Assembly (NCBI GenBank): GCA_017396225.1
Contig: JAFQMP010000048.1
Span: 1-42,390, forward strand
Direction: 5' to 3'
From: Clostridia bacterium
GTDB lineage: Bacteria > Bacillota > Clostridia > Oscillospirales > CAG-272
Length of the DNA: 42,390 nt
Shown: one piece after another, positions 42,322 through 42,390 of the stretch
How the letters are laid out: every line of letters starts with the position of its first letter
Position numbering within the stretch: the first letter of the stretch is position 1
Program-made: the position numbers and the translations under genes
Notes under the pieces: generated by a model
Seen by the model: the letters and a program-made list of their open reading frames with translations, nothing else
Database searches by the model: none
What the model was told of the DNA's origin: nothing

Positions 42322-42390
42322 ATGACCGCATATCACGAGCTGCCGAAAACCTACGCCCCCGGCGAGTTTGAGGAGCGCATTTATAAGAAC
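42322..42390 (+). CDS. valS: Valyl-tRNA synthetase, N-terminus (cut by window edge)
   Basis: Only 23 codons are present: MTAYHELPKTYAPGEFEERIYKN. The pattern LPKTYxPxxxExxIYxxW is the opening of bacterial ValS, which charges tRNA-Val. GGAGG lies six bases before ATG 42322. The call rests on this short stretch only. Confidence 0.75.
   Translation, partial: MTAYHELPKTYAPGEFEERIYKN

Noticed and set aside
1..42390. CRISPR array, prophage or insertion sequence
   Set aside because: No regularly spaced repeats, integrase or transposase frames were seen; all long genes are housekeeping, envelope or sporulation genes.

Overview
The window looks like chromosomal DNA of a moderately high-GC, spore-forming-lineage member of the Clostridia (Firmicutes), plausibly an uncultured gut Oscillospirales-like organism. 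Reasons: the yqfC-yqfD-phoH-ybeY-era-recO order, yqhQ, a long (382 aa) clostridial-type PRPP synthetase, ylbJ, a yajC-TIGR04086 pair, AddAB instead of RecBCD, an HPr with both His15 and Ser46, and Shine-Dalgarno/sigma-A signals of Gram-positive type. The order-level placement is inference. I see no phage, IS element, CRISPR array or defence island. Most of the window is conserved core genome.

Layout. 1-2667 (minus): end of an exopolysaccharide operon (GT4 glycosyltransferase, EpsG-type polymerase, start of a Wzx-type flippase cut by the window edge) with its own sigma-A promoter. 2730-5202 (minus): prs and yqhQ with promoter and terminator. 5298-12367 (minus): yqfC-yqfD-phoH-ybeY-era-recO-mutS2, divergent from ylbJ (12433-13545, plus) across a 65-bp gap that seems to hold two overlapping sporulation sigma-E-type promoters. 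13563-17842 (minus): uvrC-rsmD-coaD-membrane protein-yceD(DUF177)-rpmF, with a separate strong promoter for rpmF. 17871-18278 (minus): HPr with its own promoter and terminator. 18341-22736 (minus): rimM-trmD followed by an O-antigen-ligase-like polytopic protein and two related small membrane-anchored proteins (DUF4330-like). 22807-23722 (plus): yajC and a TIGR04086 membrane protein.

23738-28251 (minus): an htrA-like membrane protease, a response regulator, a sensor kinase and an rlmA-like rRNA methyltransferase, probably one autoregulated envelope-stress operon. 28298-36391 (plus): a short QueG-like protein, addB and addA. These face a minus-strand set of lipoprotein-sbcD-sbcC (36393-41744) across a long imperfect terminator hairpin, so two double-strand-break processing systems sit end to end. 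41883-42390 (plus): tRNA-Thr(GGT) with a consensus promoter and terminator, then about 140 bp of nested inverted repeats that include a near-copy of the tRNA 3' end, then the promoter and first 23 codons of valS.

The main points for a second look are the inverted-repeat element and tRNA-end copy beside tRNA-Thr, the overlapping divergent sigma-E-like promoters, a candidate response-regulator box at htrA, AddB without its Walker A motif, and the O-antigen-ligase/DUF4330-like trio behind trmD. I did not find a clear new multi-gene system; the 42083-42196 element is the least explained piece of DNA.
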